This document shows, piece after piece, positions 1-7,854 of a stretch of 45,439 nt of DNA. Each line of letters starts with the position of its first letter. Position 1 is the first letter of the stretch. The stretch covers positions 1 through 45,439 of the forward strand of contig SUXY01000022.1 in assembly GCA_015060705.1 (NCBI GenBank), written 5' to 3'. Origin of the DNA: Bacteroides sp. (GTDB lineage: Bacteria; Bacteroidota; Bacteroidia; Bacteroidales; Bacteroidaceae). The position numbers were made by a program, and so were the translations under genes. Below the pieces are notes generated by a model. It did no database searches. It saw only the letters and a list, made by a program, of their open reading frames with translations, and was not told the DNA's origin.

Positions 1-1665
1 GTCGATGTAGCCTTGATACTTGATGAGCACTTCGGCTGCTTCGATGATTTCGTCCTTTCGGTCGGTTATCTTGTCGAGCATAGCCTTGAATGCCGGGATG
101 TATTCGGCAATGCTTTCGATGGTGATTTGCGGGCGGATAATCAAGTCGATGAGCTTGCATCCGTGGGTAAGTGGGGCAGTACCCAACTTCACCAACGCAT
201 CATTAATCAATGCAGCTTTAATCGAGAATTTCTTCGTGAAATCGATGATGCCTTGTACGGCTTCACGCTTGCTACAAAGCATATCGTATCGGTCTTGTTT
301 CACCAATCCGAGCTTGTAGGCGCGTTCGGTCAAGCGCATGTCGGCATCGTCCTGTCTGAGCAAGATACGATACTCTGCACGCGACGTAAACATGCGGTAA
401 GGCTCATCTACGCCCTTGGTCACCAAATCGTCGATTAGAACGCCGATATAGGCTTCATCGCGGCCCAAAACAAATGGTCCTCCACCGTGGCAATTGATGT
501 GTGCGTTGATGCCCGCAATGATGCCTTGTCCGCCTGCTTCTTCGTAGCCGGTGGTACCGTTCACTTGACCTGCCATAAAAAGGTTCTTGATGGCCTTGGT
601 TTCCAAGGTATGCTTTAGTTGGGTAGGGTCGAAGTAATCGTATTCGATGGCATATCCCGGACGATAAATCACCAAATCCTTGAAGGCAGGAATCTTCTTT
701 AAGGCAGCAATCTGAATATCCATCGGGAGCGATGAAGAGAAGCCATTCAAGTAAAGTTCGTTGGTGCTTTCGCCTTCCGGTTCTAAGAACAACTGGTGTT
801 GCGGCTTGTCCGGGAAGGTCACAATCTTGGTCTCGATGCTCGGGCAATAACGAGGGCCGATGCTCTGGATTTGTCCGTTATAAAGGGGAGAATCCGAAAG
901 GCCATTACGAAGGATTTCGTGCGATTCTTCGTTGGTAAAGCAAGTCCAGCAAGATAATTGTTTGAGTTTTCTAGGTTCGCTGATGAAGGAGAAACGATGG
1001 AAATCATTCTCGCCTTCCTGTATCTCCATGTGCTCGAAATGCACGCTCCGTGCATCGATGCGGACGGGTGTTCCGGTCTTCATTCGGTCGGCGGTGATAC
1101 CATGGCGAGTGATGGATTCGGTCAGGTGATAGGAAGCAGGTTCGGCACATCGTCCACCGGCCAACATCTTTCGGCCTACGTGCATCAAACCATTGAGGAA
1201 CGTACCTGCGGTCAGGATGACACATTTTGCCTGGAAGGTTACTCCCCAGCAAGTGGTCACACCCGTTACTTCACCGTTTTCTACCAAGAGTTCTTCCACG
1301 GTGTCTTGCCAGATATGAAGATTGGGAATGTTTTCCAATATCTCACGCCATGCCCAAATGAATTTACCTCGGTCGCATTGGGCACGGGGACTCCACATGG
1401 CAGGACCTTTCGAACGGTTGAGCATGCGGAACTGGATAGCGGTACGGTCGGTTACTAATCCCATGTATCCTCCCAATGCATCAATTTCTCTAACGATTTG
1501 TCCTTTGGCAATGCCACCTACGGCTGGGTTACAGCTCATCTGTCCAATCTTGTTCATGTCCATGGTGATGAGACAAGTCTTCGAACCCAAATTGGCGCTA
1601 GCAGCTGCTGCTTCACAACCGGCATGGCCGGCACCTATTACAATTACATCGTATTTAAAATCCAT
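1..1665 (-). CDS. mnmG: tRNA uridine-5-carboxymethylaminomethyl synthesis enzyme MnmG (GidA), C-terminus cut by window edge
   Basis: FAD-dependent enzyme that, with MnmE, installs the carboxymethylaminomethyl group at U34 of certain tRNAs in the cytosol. Translating the minus strand from the ATG at 1665 gives an open frame of 555 codons running off the window start; family members are about 620 residues, so roughly the last 65 are missing. The N-terminus carries the dinucleotide-binding motif VIGAGHAGCEAA (about residues 8-19), and the family blocks CNPAVGGIAKG, GTFLNG, FMAGQVNGTTGYEEAGGQG and TSRAEYR follow in order. A TAnnTTTG promoter box lies 26-33 bp upstream of the start. A hairpin repeat separates it from the next gene upstream. 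The identification is secure from motif content. Confidence 0.96.
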   Translation of the reverse strand, partial: MDFKYDVIVIGAGHAGCEAAAASANLGSKTCLITMDMNKIGQMSCNPAVGGIAKGQIVREIDALGGYMGLVTDRTAIQFRMLNRSKGPAMWSPRAQCDRGKFIWAWREILENIPNLHIWQDTVEELLVENGEVTGVTTCWGVTFQAKCVILTAGTFLNGLMHVGRKMLAGGRCAEPASYHLTESITRHGITADRMKTGTPVRIDARSVHFEHMEIQEGENDFHRFSFISEPRKLKQLSCWTCFTNEESHEILRNGLSDSPLYNGQIQSIGPRYCPSIETKIVTFPDKPQHQLFLEPEGESTNELYLNGFSSSLPMDIQIAALKKIPAFKDLVIYRPGYAIEYDYFDPTQLKHTLETKAIKNLFMAGQVNGTTGYEEAGGQGIIAGINAHINCHGGGPFVLGRDEAYIGVLIDDLVTKGVDEPYRMFTSRAEYRILLRQDDADMRLTERAYKLGLVKQDRYDMLCSKREAVQGIIDFTKKFSIKAALINDALVKLGTAPLTHGCKLIDLIIRPQITIESIAEYIPAFKAMLDKITDRKDEIIEAAEVLIKYQGYID

Positions 1666-1690
1666 TGTTCCAATTCTTTTTACTTGGATG

Positions 1691-1698
1691 CAAAAATA
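1691..1698 (-). promoter_or_regulatory. Bacteroides-type -7 box for mnmG
   Basis: The minus strand reads TATTTTTG, a full match to the Bacteroidetes -7 consensus TAnnTTTG, 26 bp upstream of the mnmG start codon. No clear TTTG -33 element is seen at the expected spacing, so this is a moderate call. Confidence 0.45.
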
Positions 1699-1713
1699 CG
1701 AAAAAGTTTGATA

Positions 1714-1793
1714 TGTCATTCAGAGCGAAGCGAAGAATCTCGAATACATATACGTTGATGTTTCCGAGATCCTTCGCTTCACTCAGGATGACA
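1714..1793. repeat. Intergenic imperfect-palindrome repeat, copy 1
   Basis: An 80-bp unit opens with TGTCATTCAGAGCGAAGCGA and closes with the inverted arm CTTCGCTTCACTCAGGATGA followed by CA, so it can fold into a long hairpin with an AT-rich centre. Similar units occur at 24155, 29550, 39076 and 41998. It lies between two co-directional minus-strand genes, the phosphodiesterase and mnmG. It could be a REP-like or MITE-like element or an RNA hairpin stabilising or ending transcripts. Confidence 0.85.
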
Positions 1794-1801
1794 AATGAAT
1801 A

Positions 1802-2716
1802 TTATTCAAAAACCTGTGACATGGAACGTCCTACCCATACTTGCGGACCTTCCAGACCGAAGATTTCAAGAACGGTAGGGGCACAGTCGAACTGCATCAT
1901 ACTTTCTTGGAATTCTCCATCTTTCTTGATACCCTTACCGGCAATGATAAATGGTGTGTTGATTTCTTCCAAGGTCTTGCCTCCGTGACCATGGTCGATA
2001 CCTCCGTGGTCGGATGTCACAATGAAGATACAGTTCTCATAGATGCCGGCATCCTTGGTGGCTTGGATAATCTGGCCGATGTATTCGTCCAGCTCCTTCA
2101 GGTTGGCATAATACTCTGGAGTGTCATGACCTGCATCGTGGCCCACATGGTCAGGATTGTCGAAGATGAAAGCTCCCAAAACAGGCTTTTTTTCCTTGAT
2201 GTATTTTACGGACATCTTCGCCATTTCGTCCGTATAAATCTTGCTTGGAGGAACCATTTCCTGATAGCTGGTAGAAAGGGTGTCGATGACATACTTGATA
2301 CCGTCCCATTCGTAAATGCAACCGATTTCGGCTTCCGGTTGGGCATCTCTCAGGAGTTGGAACATGGTGGGGAAGATGTTGTTTTTCAAGATCACTCTTT
2401 CGGGTATTTCATGAGTGGCGGAATTCCAAGTGGTGTATCCGTGAAGTTCCGGACAAGCGCCCATGAACATCGATGCCCAGTTCACACCGCTCGATGAAGG
2501 AAGCACGGCACGCTTTTGGAGTGTCCAGCAACCTTCGGCCATCAGTGCCTTCACATTCGGCATGTCGGCCTTGTCTACACTATACGACCCCCATCCGTCG
2601 AGGCCGATATAAATCACATGTTCGGTAATTTGCTTCTTAGCTTCCGGTGCTTGGCTACACGATGCGAAAGCCACGATGGCCATCAGCAGAACAACCCATA
2701 AACTTAGTTTTCTCAT
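1802..2716 (-). CDS. Alkaline-phosphatase-superfamily phosphodiesterase/nucleotide pyrophosphatase lipoprotein
   Basis: A 304-residue predicted lipoprotein: hydrophobic signal followed by lipobox FASC (Cys near residue 20). The fold is that of the type I phosphodiesterase/nucleotide pyrophosphatase branch of the alkaline phosphatase superfamily. Visible metal-site motifs are GLDGWGS near the N-terminus, a Ser-rich nucleophile segment SSSGVNWASM, DNPDHVGHDAGHD in the middle and SDHGGIDHGHGG near the C-terminus; together these give the Asp/His set for two metal ions. The natural substrate cannot be read from sequence; phosphodiesters, nucleotides or phosphonates are possible. It should act at the cell envelope. 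It is not obviously co-transcribed with mnmG because the hairpin repeat and the mnmG promoter lie between them. Confidence 0.85.
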   Translation of the reverse strand: MRKLSLWVVLLMAIVAFASCSQAPEAKKQITEHVIYIGLDGWGSYSVDKADMPNVKALMAEGCWTLQKRAVLPSSSGVNWASMFMGACPELHGYTTWNSATHEIPERVILKNNIFPTMFQLLRDAQPEAEIGCIYEWDGIKYVIDTLSTSYQEMVPPSKIYTDEMAKMSVKYIKEKKPVLGAFIFDNPDHVGHDAGHDTPEYYANLKELDEYIGQIIQATKDAGIYENCIFIVTSDHGGIDHGHGGKTLEEINTPFIIAGKGIKKDGEFQESMMQFDCAPTVLEIFGLEGPQVWVGRSMSQVFE

Positions 2717-2728
2717 GGTAATAAATAT

Positions 2729-3145
2729 TTAAAGATTAATCATTGCCAGCGCCTTGTTTTCTTCTGCCTCCATGATTTCCCGTTCGCCCGGTCCCTTGTC
2801 GTTGATGCCACAAAGGTGGAGGATGCCGTGGATAATCACCCGATGCAATTCCCGTTCGTAAGGTTGTTCGAACTGTTCGGCATTGGTGCGCACGGTGTCG
2901 AGGCTGATGAAGAGGTCGCCCGAGATGCGGTTGCCTTCGGTGTAGTCGAAGGTAATGATGTCCGTGTAATAGTCATGCTCCAAGTATTGGCGGTTCACTT
3001 CCAATATCTTCTCATCGGAGCAGAAGATATAGGCCACTTCGCCCACCTTCTTGCCGTAGGTGGCGGCCACTTGTTTCACCCATTCGGTGGTTTCGCGTTT
3101 CTTGATAGGAGGCATCGCGATGTCCTCAGTCTGATAAGTAATCAT
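2729..3145 (-). CDS. ybeY: Endoribonuclease/rRNA maturation factor YbeY
   Basis: A 138-residue cytosolic protein of the YbeY (UPF0054) family, involved in 16S rRNA maturation and ribosome quality control. The family core is visible: DIITFDY, GDLFISLDTV, and RVIIHGILHLCGINDKGPGE near the C-terminus. The first two zinc ligands of the HxxxH motif are present (HGILH), but the third His of the usual HGxLHLxGYDH is replaced in this reading (GINDKGP). A longer in-frame start at 3283 would run through a hairpin terminator and the promoter box, so the ATG at 3145, preceded by AAAAAGGAAAA, is preferred. It ends 12 bp before the phosphodiesterase start, so the two probably share a transcript. Confidence 0.93.
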   Translation of the reverse strand: MITYQTEDIAMPPIKKRETTEWVKQVAATYGKKVGEVAYIFCSDEKILEVNRQYLEHDYYTDIITFDYTEGNRISGDLFISLDTVRTNAEQFEQPYERELHRVIIHGILHLCGINDKGPGEREIMEAEENKALAMINL

Positions 3146-3163
3146 AGCTTTTTCCTTTTTGGA

Positions 3164-3171
3164 CAAAAGTA
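3164..3171 (-). promoter_or_regulatory. -7 box for ybeY
   Basis: The minus strand reads TACTTTTG, matching TAnnTTTG, 18 bp upstream of the ybeY ATG. It directly follows the U-tract of the terminator of the upstream gene. No good -33 element is seen. Confidence 0.45.
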
Positions 3172-3174
3172 ATG

Positions 3175-3219
3175 AAAAAAGCAGAAAAGTAAGAGTGCTT
3201 TCCTGACTTTTCTGCTTTT
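3175..3219 (-). terminator. Intrinsic terminator of the small lipoprotein gene
   Basis: A perfect 14-bp inverted repeat pairs AAAAGCAGAAAAGT (3177-3190) with ACTTTTCTGCTTTT (3206-3219), loop of 15 nt. On the minus strand the second arm runs into six T residues, the layout of a Rho-independent terminator for the gene ending at 3292. The stem is AT-rich. Confidence 0.75.
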
Positions 3220-3291
3220 GACCTTTTCTTGAGTTGTATTTCTGGCTCCGTCGGAAGGAGACGAATTCAAATAGCAAATACAATCGATACT

Positions 3292-3687
3292 TTATTTCCT
3301 GTTGACTTTGGCCGGGATGTAGCGGAGCTGCAAGTATTGTTCTCCCGGCTCGATGTAGCCTTCATCGAAAAAGAATTTGGGGATGGTAAATACCGCCACC
3401 CGCTTCTTCAGATATTCCACTACCTCCGGCTCCTGCTTCTTGCAGAAGGACATGATGCGGAAGGTGCCGTCGGAATAGACATTCACATGCGCCTTGGCGG
3501 TGCGGATAAATCCGTATGACATCAAGCTTTCATTACCTGTCCGGTCAATCCATAAAATGGCTTTGGCGATTTCATTTTCGCATCCCAATTGTTCTTCTTC
3601 CATATCCGTATGGACGGTCTTGATTCCCTTGCAGGCGGATAGGGTCAATAATAATAGTAGGCAGAGCCAGATTCTGTTTTTCATCAT
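3292..3687 (-). CDS. Small lipoprotein of unknown function
   Basis: A 131-residue protein with a hydrophobic signal and lipobox LSAC (Cys near residue 19), so probably membrane-anchored and facing the periplasm or cell surface. The mature part contains a segment with alternating polar and aromatic residues (AHVNVYSDGTFRIMSF) and a KRVAVFTIPKFFFDEGYIEPG block suggesting a small beta-rich domain. I do not recognise the family. Two adjacent Met codons (3687 and 3684) could serve as start. A -7 box lies 26 bp upstream and a terminator follows, so it appears to be a single-gene unit. Confidence 0.75.
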   Translation of the reverse strand: MMKNRIWLCLLLLLTLSACKGIKTVHTDMEEEQLGCENEIAKAILWIDRTGNESLMSYGFIRTAKAHVNVYSDGTFRIMSFCKKQEPEVVEYLKKRVAVFTIPKFFFDEGYIEPGEQYLQLRYIPAKVNRK

Positions 3688-3712
3688 AAGTGTTTTTATG
3701 GGTTTACGGATG

Positions 3713-3720
3713 CAAAGTTA
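3713..3720 (-). promoter_or_regulatory. -7 box for the small lipoprotein gene
   Basis: The minus strand reads TAACTTTG (TAnnTTTG), 25 bp before the start codon. The upstream sequence is AT-rich without a clear TTTG -33 box. Confidence 0.5.
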
Positions 3721-3846
3721 AGGAAGTATTTTGAAAAAACTAATAAGTTTAGTTGTGCATTCTCTTGATTATGGATTATTAACAGAATACCTATGGTGTG
3801 CCAAAGGCCTATATTCCCGTTCCGGTGGTTCATAAATAAAAAAGCA

Positions 3847-3947
3847 TATATTTGGCGGTAGAAGGCAAAAACGATATTCATTCCGCCAATTATAGGAGTT
3901 ATATTTGGCGGAATGAATGCAATTTTATATCTTTACCGCCAAATATA
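3847..3947. promoter_or_regulatory. Two nested palindromes surrounding the ATPase promoter
   Basis: An outer perfect 14-bp inverted repeat pairs TATATTTGGCGGTA (3847-3860) with TACCGCCAAATATA (3934-3947). Inside it an inner perfect 14-bp inverted repeat pairs ATTCATTCCGCCAA (3876-3889) with TTGGCGGAATGAAT (3905-3918). All four arms contain the core TTGGCGG. The right inner arm overlaps the -33 box and the right outer arm overlaps the -7 box of the ATPase promoter, so operator function or a cruciform/element end is likely. Confidence 0.85.
3904..3935 (+). promoter_or_regulatory. Promoter of the AAA ATPase gene
   Basis: TTTG at 3904-3907, then exactly 20 nt, then TATCTTTA at 3928-3935, which matches the Bacteroidetes TTTG-N19-21-TAnnTTTG arrangement except for the last base. 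The expected transcript start near 3942 precedes the ATG at 3959 and excludes an in-frame ATG at 3917. Confidence 0.7.
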
Positions 3948-3958
3948 AGAAGGCAGCT

Positions 3959-5356
3959 ATGAATGTAATCGGCAGAAAAACAGAGATAAACGAATTGGAT
4001 AGAATCATGGAATCGACAAGTTCCGAGTTTGTTATGGTTTATGGGAGAAGACGTGTAGGTAAGACGTACCTTATTCGTGAGTATTTTGCCAATCGTTTTT
4101 CTTTCTATGCCACAGGTATTGCACAAGGAACCTTGCAAGAGCAGCTGATGAACTTTAAGCTCACTTTATCGGTAACCGATGCTTCTATTGCCAACAACAA
4201 TATCCGGAATTGGTTTGAGGCATTCGGGGCCTTGTCCCGGCATTTGGAGAAATCCAAGGAACGGAAAAAGGTCGTCTTTCTGGACGAACTGCCTTGGATG
4301 GATACCCCTCGCTCTAATTTCATTAAGGCATTGGAGCATTTCTGGAATACTTGGGCATCGGCCAGAAATGACATTATATTGATAGTGTGCGGTTCGGCTG
4401 CATCGTGGATGGTGAAGAACATCGTCAAGAACCACGGAGGATTGCACAATCGGTTGACTTGCAAGATTAAACTCAATCCTTTTACCTTGGCCGAGTGTAA
4501 GGAGTTCCTTCATTCGTTGGGCATCCGATGGGAAAACCGGATGATAGCCGAATGTTATATGGTATTGGGAGGAATTCCTTATTACTTGAAGATGCTGGAC
4601 AAGCGACTGAGTCTGGCCCAAAATATCGACCGTTTGTTCTTTGCCGATTCTGCTTTGTTCGAGGATGAGTTTTCCAATCTGTATGCTTCGTTGTTCAGGA
4701 ATTCGGCGGAATATGTACGGATTGTAGAAGTATTGGCCAAGAAGAAATCCGGTTACACCCGTGAGGAGATGTTGACCCAATTGAAGCTGAACGATGGAGG
4801 CGGTTTCACAAGAAGACTGGAGGAGTTGGAGCAATGTGGATTTATCCGTAAATATCACTCGGCCGGTGATGTGTCTGCCGTCTATCAGTTGATTGATTTT
4901 TATAGCTTGTTCTATTTCCAGTTCTTGAAAAAGGGCAGGAGCTATGACACCGATACATGGATGCATCTCGCAGGAACGCCTGCTTACCATAGCTGGTGTG
5001 GACTTTCGTTCGAGAAGTTGTGTCTGGTACATCTGCCACAGCTCAAGCAGGCATTGGGTATCTCCGGCATCCGGACAAACAGCTATGCTTATTATGGCAA
5101 AGAGGCGCAGATAGACTTGGTTATAGAGCGGGGCGACAATGTGGTTAACTTGTGTGAGATGAAATATGCGGAAGATGAATTTGTGATAACCAAGGCATAC
5201 GCAGAGAAATTGCAGCAGAAGCAGGCAGTCTTACGCCAATATGTGAAACGGAAAAAGACCGTCCAGATGACACTGATTTCTGCCAATGGAGTAAAGCGGA
5301 ATGAGCATTTCTATAACTTGATACAACAGAATTTCACTTTGGATATATTGTTCTGA
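3959..5356 (+). CDS. AAA (archaeal-type) ATPase with C-terminal DUF234 nuclease-like domain
   Basis: A 465-residue protein of the PF01637 ATPase family. The N-terminus begins with the typical IGRKTEI block, followed by Walker A GRRRVGKTYL and Walker B VVFLDELPWMD. After a winged-helix-like stretch (about residues 270-330) the C-terminus has the DUF234 pattern EAQIDLVIE...LCEMKYA, which resembles the D-ExK active site of PD-(D/E)XK nucleases. The family is expanded in archaea and Bacteroidetes; its cellular role is not established. Translation from 3917 would begin inside the promoter, so 3959 is chosen. The gene stands alone, convergent with the TlpA operon, under a strongly palindromic promoter. 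Confidence 0.88.
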   Translation: MNVIGRKTEINELDRIMESTSSEFVMVYGRRRVGKTYLIREYFANRFSFYATGIAQGTLQEQLMNFKLTLSVTDASIANNNIRNWFEAFGALSRHLEKSKERKKVVFLDELPWMDTPRSNFIKALEHFWNTWASARNDIILIVCGSAASWMVKNIVKNHGGLHNRLTCKIKLNPFTLAECKEFLHSLGIRWENRMIAECYMVLGGIPYYLKMLDKRLSLAQNIDRLFFADSALFEDEFSNLYASLFRNSAEYVRIVEVLAKKKSGYTREEMLTQLKLNDGGGFTRRLEELEQCGFIRKYHSAGDVSAVYQLIDFYSLFYFQFLKKGRSYDTDTWMHLAGTPAYHSWCGLSFEKLCLVHLPQLKQALGISGIRTNSYAYYGKEAQIDLVIERGDNVVNLCEMKYAEDEFVITKAYAEKLQQKQAVLRQYVKRKKTVQMTLISANGVKRNEHFYNLIQQNFTLDILF

Positions 5357-5420
5357 TCGGCCTTTTTGAAAAAACGCGTTTTGGTGCGAATGTCAAAGTG
5401 TGTTGAATATACAAATTATG

Positions 5421-5449
5421 CATCAATGTATAATACATCGATGTATAAT
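5421..5449. repeat. Tandem CATCRATGTATAAT repeat with a 14-bp palindrome
   Basis: CATCAATGTATAAT (5421-5434) is repeated as CATCGATGTATAAT (5436-5449) with a period of 15 bp. The second copy forms the perfect palindrome ATACATCGATGTAT (5433-5446). It lies in the 130-bp gap between two convergent genes, where no convincing GC-rich terminator is seen. Confidence 0.6.
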
Positions 5450-5486
5450 TTAAAAGGTTTTCTCCTAAATGATTGGCAATTTATGT

Positions 5487-6662
5487 TCACTTCTTCAAAT
5501 ATTCACCAATCTTCTTCTTCAAGCTACCTTTACCATATCCCATCCATTGTTCGAGAACGATGCCTTCGGGTGAAATAAGCGTGTAGTTGGGGATGCCGCC
5601 TTGGTCGTATTGGGCATAGATACCGGCATTGCCTTTCAGGTCGTTCCAGTTGTTCCAGGTCATCGGATGTTCTTTGGAAGCTCTTTCCCAAACGTTCTTG
5701 TTGTCGGTGCTGATGCTGACGATGTTCAGCTTGTCCTTGTAGGTGGAGGCAAGCTCACCCATTTCGGGGATGGCCATGATGCAAGGACCGCAACCGCTTG
5801 ACCAGAAGTCTATCAGGATGTATTTGCCTTTCAGCTCTGCCAGGTGATGCTTGTTGCCTTGCAGGTCGAAGAGGTCGGTTTCTGCCATTTCCTTGCCCAC
5901 TTCCACGTGTTGGGGAGGGAAGAGCATGGTGTAAGCTTCTTGCGCCAATCTGTCTTGTTTCTGTTCTTCGGTCAGGTTATTGTATAGGGCGATGGCTTCT
6001 TCCTTGTAAGGATAGTCTTTGGTGTATTTGACAGACTGAGCCAATCCGCGGAGCTTGTTCATCCAGATGGCATCGACTTCTGTCTTTTTCATGCGTTGGA
6101 TTTCATTGGCGTCAACTTGAATCATCAACTTGTTATTGATGTTTTCAAGGCTATCGTATTTTAATCTCAATGCGCCTCTTTCTTCTCTCGGAAGGCTCCT
6201 TGCTTGGGTAGATAATTCTTTTTGCAACACCGAGTTGCGTTGATATTCATCCCAAAGTTCTCGTGAGTCGTTCAGGTAGGCTTGCCAAATGGCATTTTCG
6301 GATGCTCCACCTTTTACTTCCCAAGTATGAATCAAGGGGTTTTCGCCTGTTACCTTTACGTAGTCACCGGCAGAAGCCCATAATTTTGTCCCCATTGTTG
6401 GGATTTGCTTGCTTCGGAAGCAGCCGAGGCTTAGTTCATCTTTCGCCAAGCTGTCCGGTTTGATCTTGAAATGGAATTTGCCACCGATGATGGTATCTGT
6501 GGCAATAGTTATGCCTACCTTGCCTTCCTGTCGGAAGAGGTTGATGATGGTACTGTCTTCCACGTTCTTCACTTCGCCCACAATTTCGTAGTAGTCTTTT
6601 GGTTGTGGCGATGCACATGCGCCCAATATCAGAGTTAGGCCTAATAACTTCAATGCTTTCAT
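5487..6662 (-). CDS. TlpA-family thiol:disulfide protein with DUF4369-like N-terminal domain, lipoprotein
   Basis: A 391-residue lipoprotein (lipobox LGAC, Cys near residue 16). Residues about 25-130 form a beta-rich domain like the DUF4369 found before many Bacteroidetes thioredoxins; a helical linker follows; residues about 250-390 are a TlpA/AhpC-type thioredoxin fold with the active site FWSSGCGPCIMAIPEM (CxxC = CGPC) and a later GGIPNYTLI cis-Pro loop. It probably reduces or isomerises disulfides in the periplasm. It is the last gene of the BlaI-M56-propeller run, 4 bp downstream of the preceding gene, so it is likely expressed with them. Confidence 0.9.
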   Translation of the reverse strand: MKALKLLGLTLILGACASPQPKDYYEIVGEVKNVEDSTIINLFRQEGKVGITIATDTIIGGKFHFKIKPDSLAKDELSLGCFRSKQIPTMGTKLWASAGDYVKVTGENPLIHTWEVKGGASENAIWQAYLNDSRELWDEYQRNSVLQKELSTQARSLPREERGALRLKYDSLENINNKLMIQVDANEIQRMKKTEVDAIWMNKLRGLAQSVKYTKDYPYKEEAIALYNNLTEEQKQDRLAQEAYTMLFPPQHVEVGKEMAETDLFDLQGNKHHLAELKGKYILIDFWSSGCGPCIMAIPEMGELASTYKDKLNIVSISTDNKNVWERASKEHPMTWNNWNDLKGNAGIYAQYDQGGIPNYTLISPEGIVLEQWMGYGKGSLKKKIGEYLKK

Positions 6663-6666
6663 TTAT

Positions 6667-7815
6667 TTAGTTTTTAAAATACAATTTCAATAGACGAGGA
6701 TTGTCGTCTTCCAACATGTTTTCCAGCTTCTGATATTCCTCTTTCGGCAAAATGGACTGGAATGTTTCACGATTGTCATAGTGGATGTCAGTCAACAAAT
6801 AGTCATTACCGAAATACAAAGGTGAATTCATGCGACATTCCTTTTCGTCCAAATAGTCGAAAACCAAGCCTTCATGGTGTTCTTTGTCATAAAAGACATG
6901 AGTAATCATTGGACGAGCACTCCGTCCTTCTCTTATTACAGACACATAATGATAAGCCGAATTTACATATTGATTTCCAAAACAGAAAGGTAAGATATTT
7001 GTTCCAATATCATCCAAAATCCTTCTATTCCTTTCATTCGGGTCGTCAAAGTCTAGATAATATTCCAATAATTCCGGGCTAATATTGTCCTCCCCGAAAT
7101 CCCATACATAGGCTGGAACCAATCTATCAGGAGTTATTTCATACACCTCATGCCGCAGACTAACAGAAAAATAACTTTTATCTTCATAACGATGAAAAGG
7201 AAACTGTTTACGATGATTGAATATGTCATCATCATTCCAAAAACTGTTTATGGTATCTTCAGTAAACTTATTCAACAGAAGCACACAATCGTCTTCTTTT
7301 TTCATGCAAGACCAGGTAGCAATCAAACTATCACCAACCAATGACACTGAATAATAATGGGGGCGGTCAGGAAACATGACATCCTTTTTAAAATTTCCAT
7401 TCAAATCATATTGTTTAGTTTGTCCAAAAACGTTCATGAAATAGATGTCGCCATGCAATGTATCAACAAGACAATCATACATGTTCAAATATTCATCAGG
7501 ACCTTGTCCACGACGGCCTATTCTTTTCACGAACTTACCTTTTGCATCAAAAACAAATAATTTCTGAACACCCCAGAAGTCATAGACATATAATAAGTCT
7601 TTAAAAGGGAAGATTCTTTCAGGCCATACCATCAAGCCATCACTCACCGTTTCCAACGAAATAATTTCCGCATGGGAGAAAATCTTTTCAAAAGGATTTA
7701 CTTTTTCATCCAAGTCCACTTGATATACTTTCCCTTCCTGGTCTTGTTGGTTAGAGTTGCTACAAGCACTGGCAAACAGTATGATTGTCACAATCCAATA
7801 AATGTGTATTTTCAT
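6667..7815 (-). CDS. 6-bladed beta-propeller lipoprotein (paralogue A)
   Basis: A 382-residue lipoprotein (lipobox ASAC) of the Bacteroidetes 6-bladed beta-propeller family. After the signal comes the hallmark opening YQVDLDEKVNPFEKIFSHAEII-type strand (residues about 30-55), then blade-like repeats such as FVFDAKGKFVKRIGRRGQGPDEY, the NHL-like signature of the family. The C-terminal tail ILPKEEYQKLENMLEDDN is almost identical to that of the gene at 9035. The in-frame TTG at 7854 overlaps the upstream gene's end; the ATG at 7815 directly precedes the signal peptide and is preferred. Function is unknown; the family often binds peptides or glycans, but nothing here shows which. Confidence 0.85.
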   Translation of the reverse strand: MKIHIYWIVTIILFASACSNSNQQDQEGKVYQVDLDEKVNPFEKIFSHAEIISLETVSDGLMVWPERIFPFKDLLYVYDFWGVQKLFVFDAKGKFVKRIGRRGQGPDEYLNMYDCLVDTLHGDIYFMNVFGQTKQYDLNGNFKKDVMFPDRPHYYSVSLVGDSLIATWSCMKKEDDCVLLLNKFTEDTINSFWNDDDIFNHRKQFPFHRYEDKSYFSVSLRHEVYEITPDRLVPAYVWDFGEDNISPELLEYYLDFDDPNERNRRILDDIGTNILPFCFGNQYVNSAYHYVSVIREGRSARPMITHVFYDKEHHEGLVFDYLDEKECRMNSPLYFGNDYLLTDIHYDNRETFQSILPKEEYQKLENMLEDDNPRLLKLYFKN

Positions 7816-7854
7816 CTTTTTGTTCTTTATGGCTTGTAATAATTCTTTTGTCAA

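Noticed and set aside
3917..3958. Upstream in-frame ATG for the ATPase
   Set aside because: It lies between the -33 and -7 boxes and within a palindrome arm; the family normally begins near the ATG at 3959.
4166..5032. 288-codon minus-strand frame within the ATPase gene
   Set aside because: Antisense to Walker-motif coding sequence with no domain of its own.
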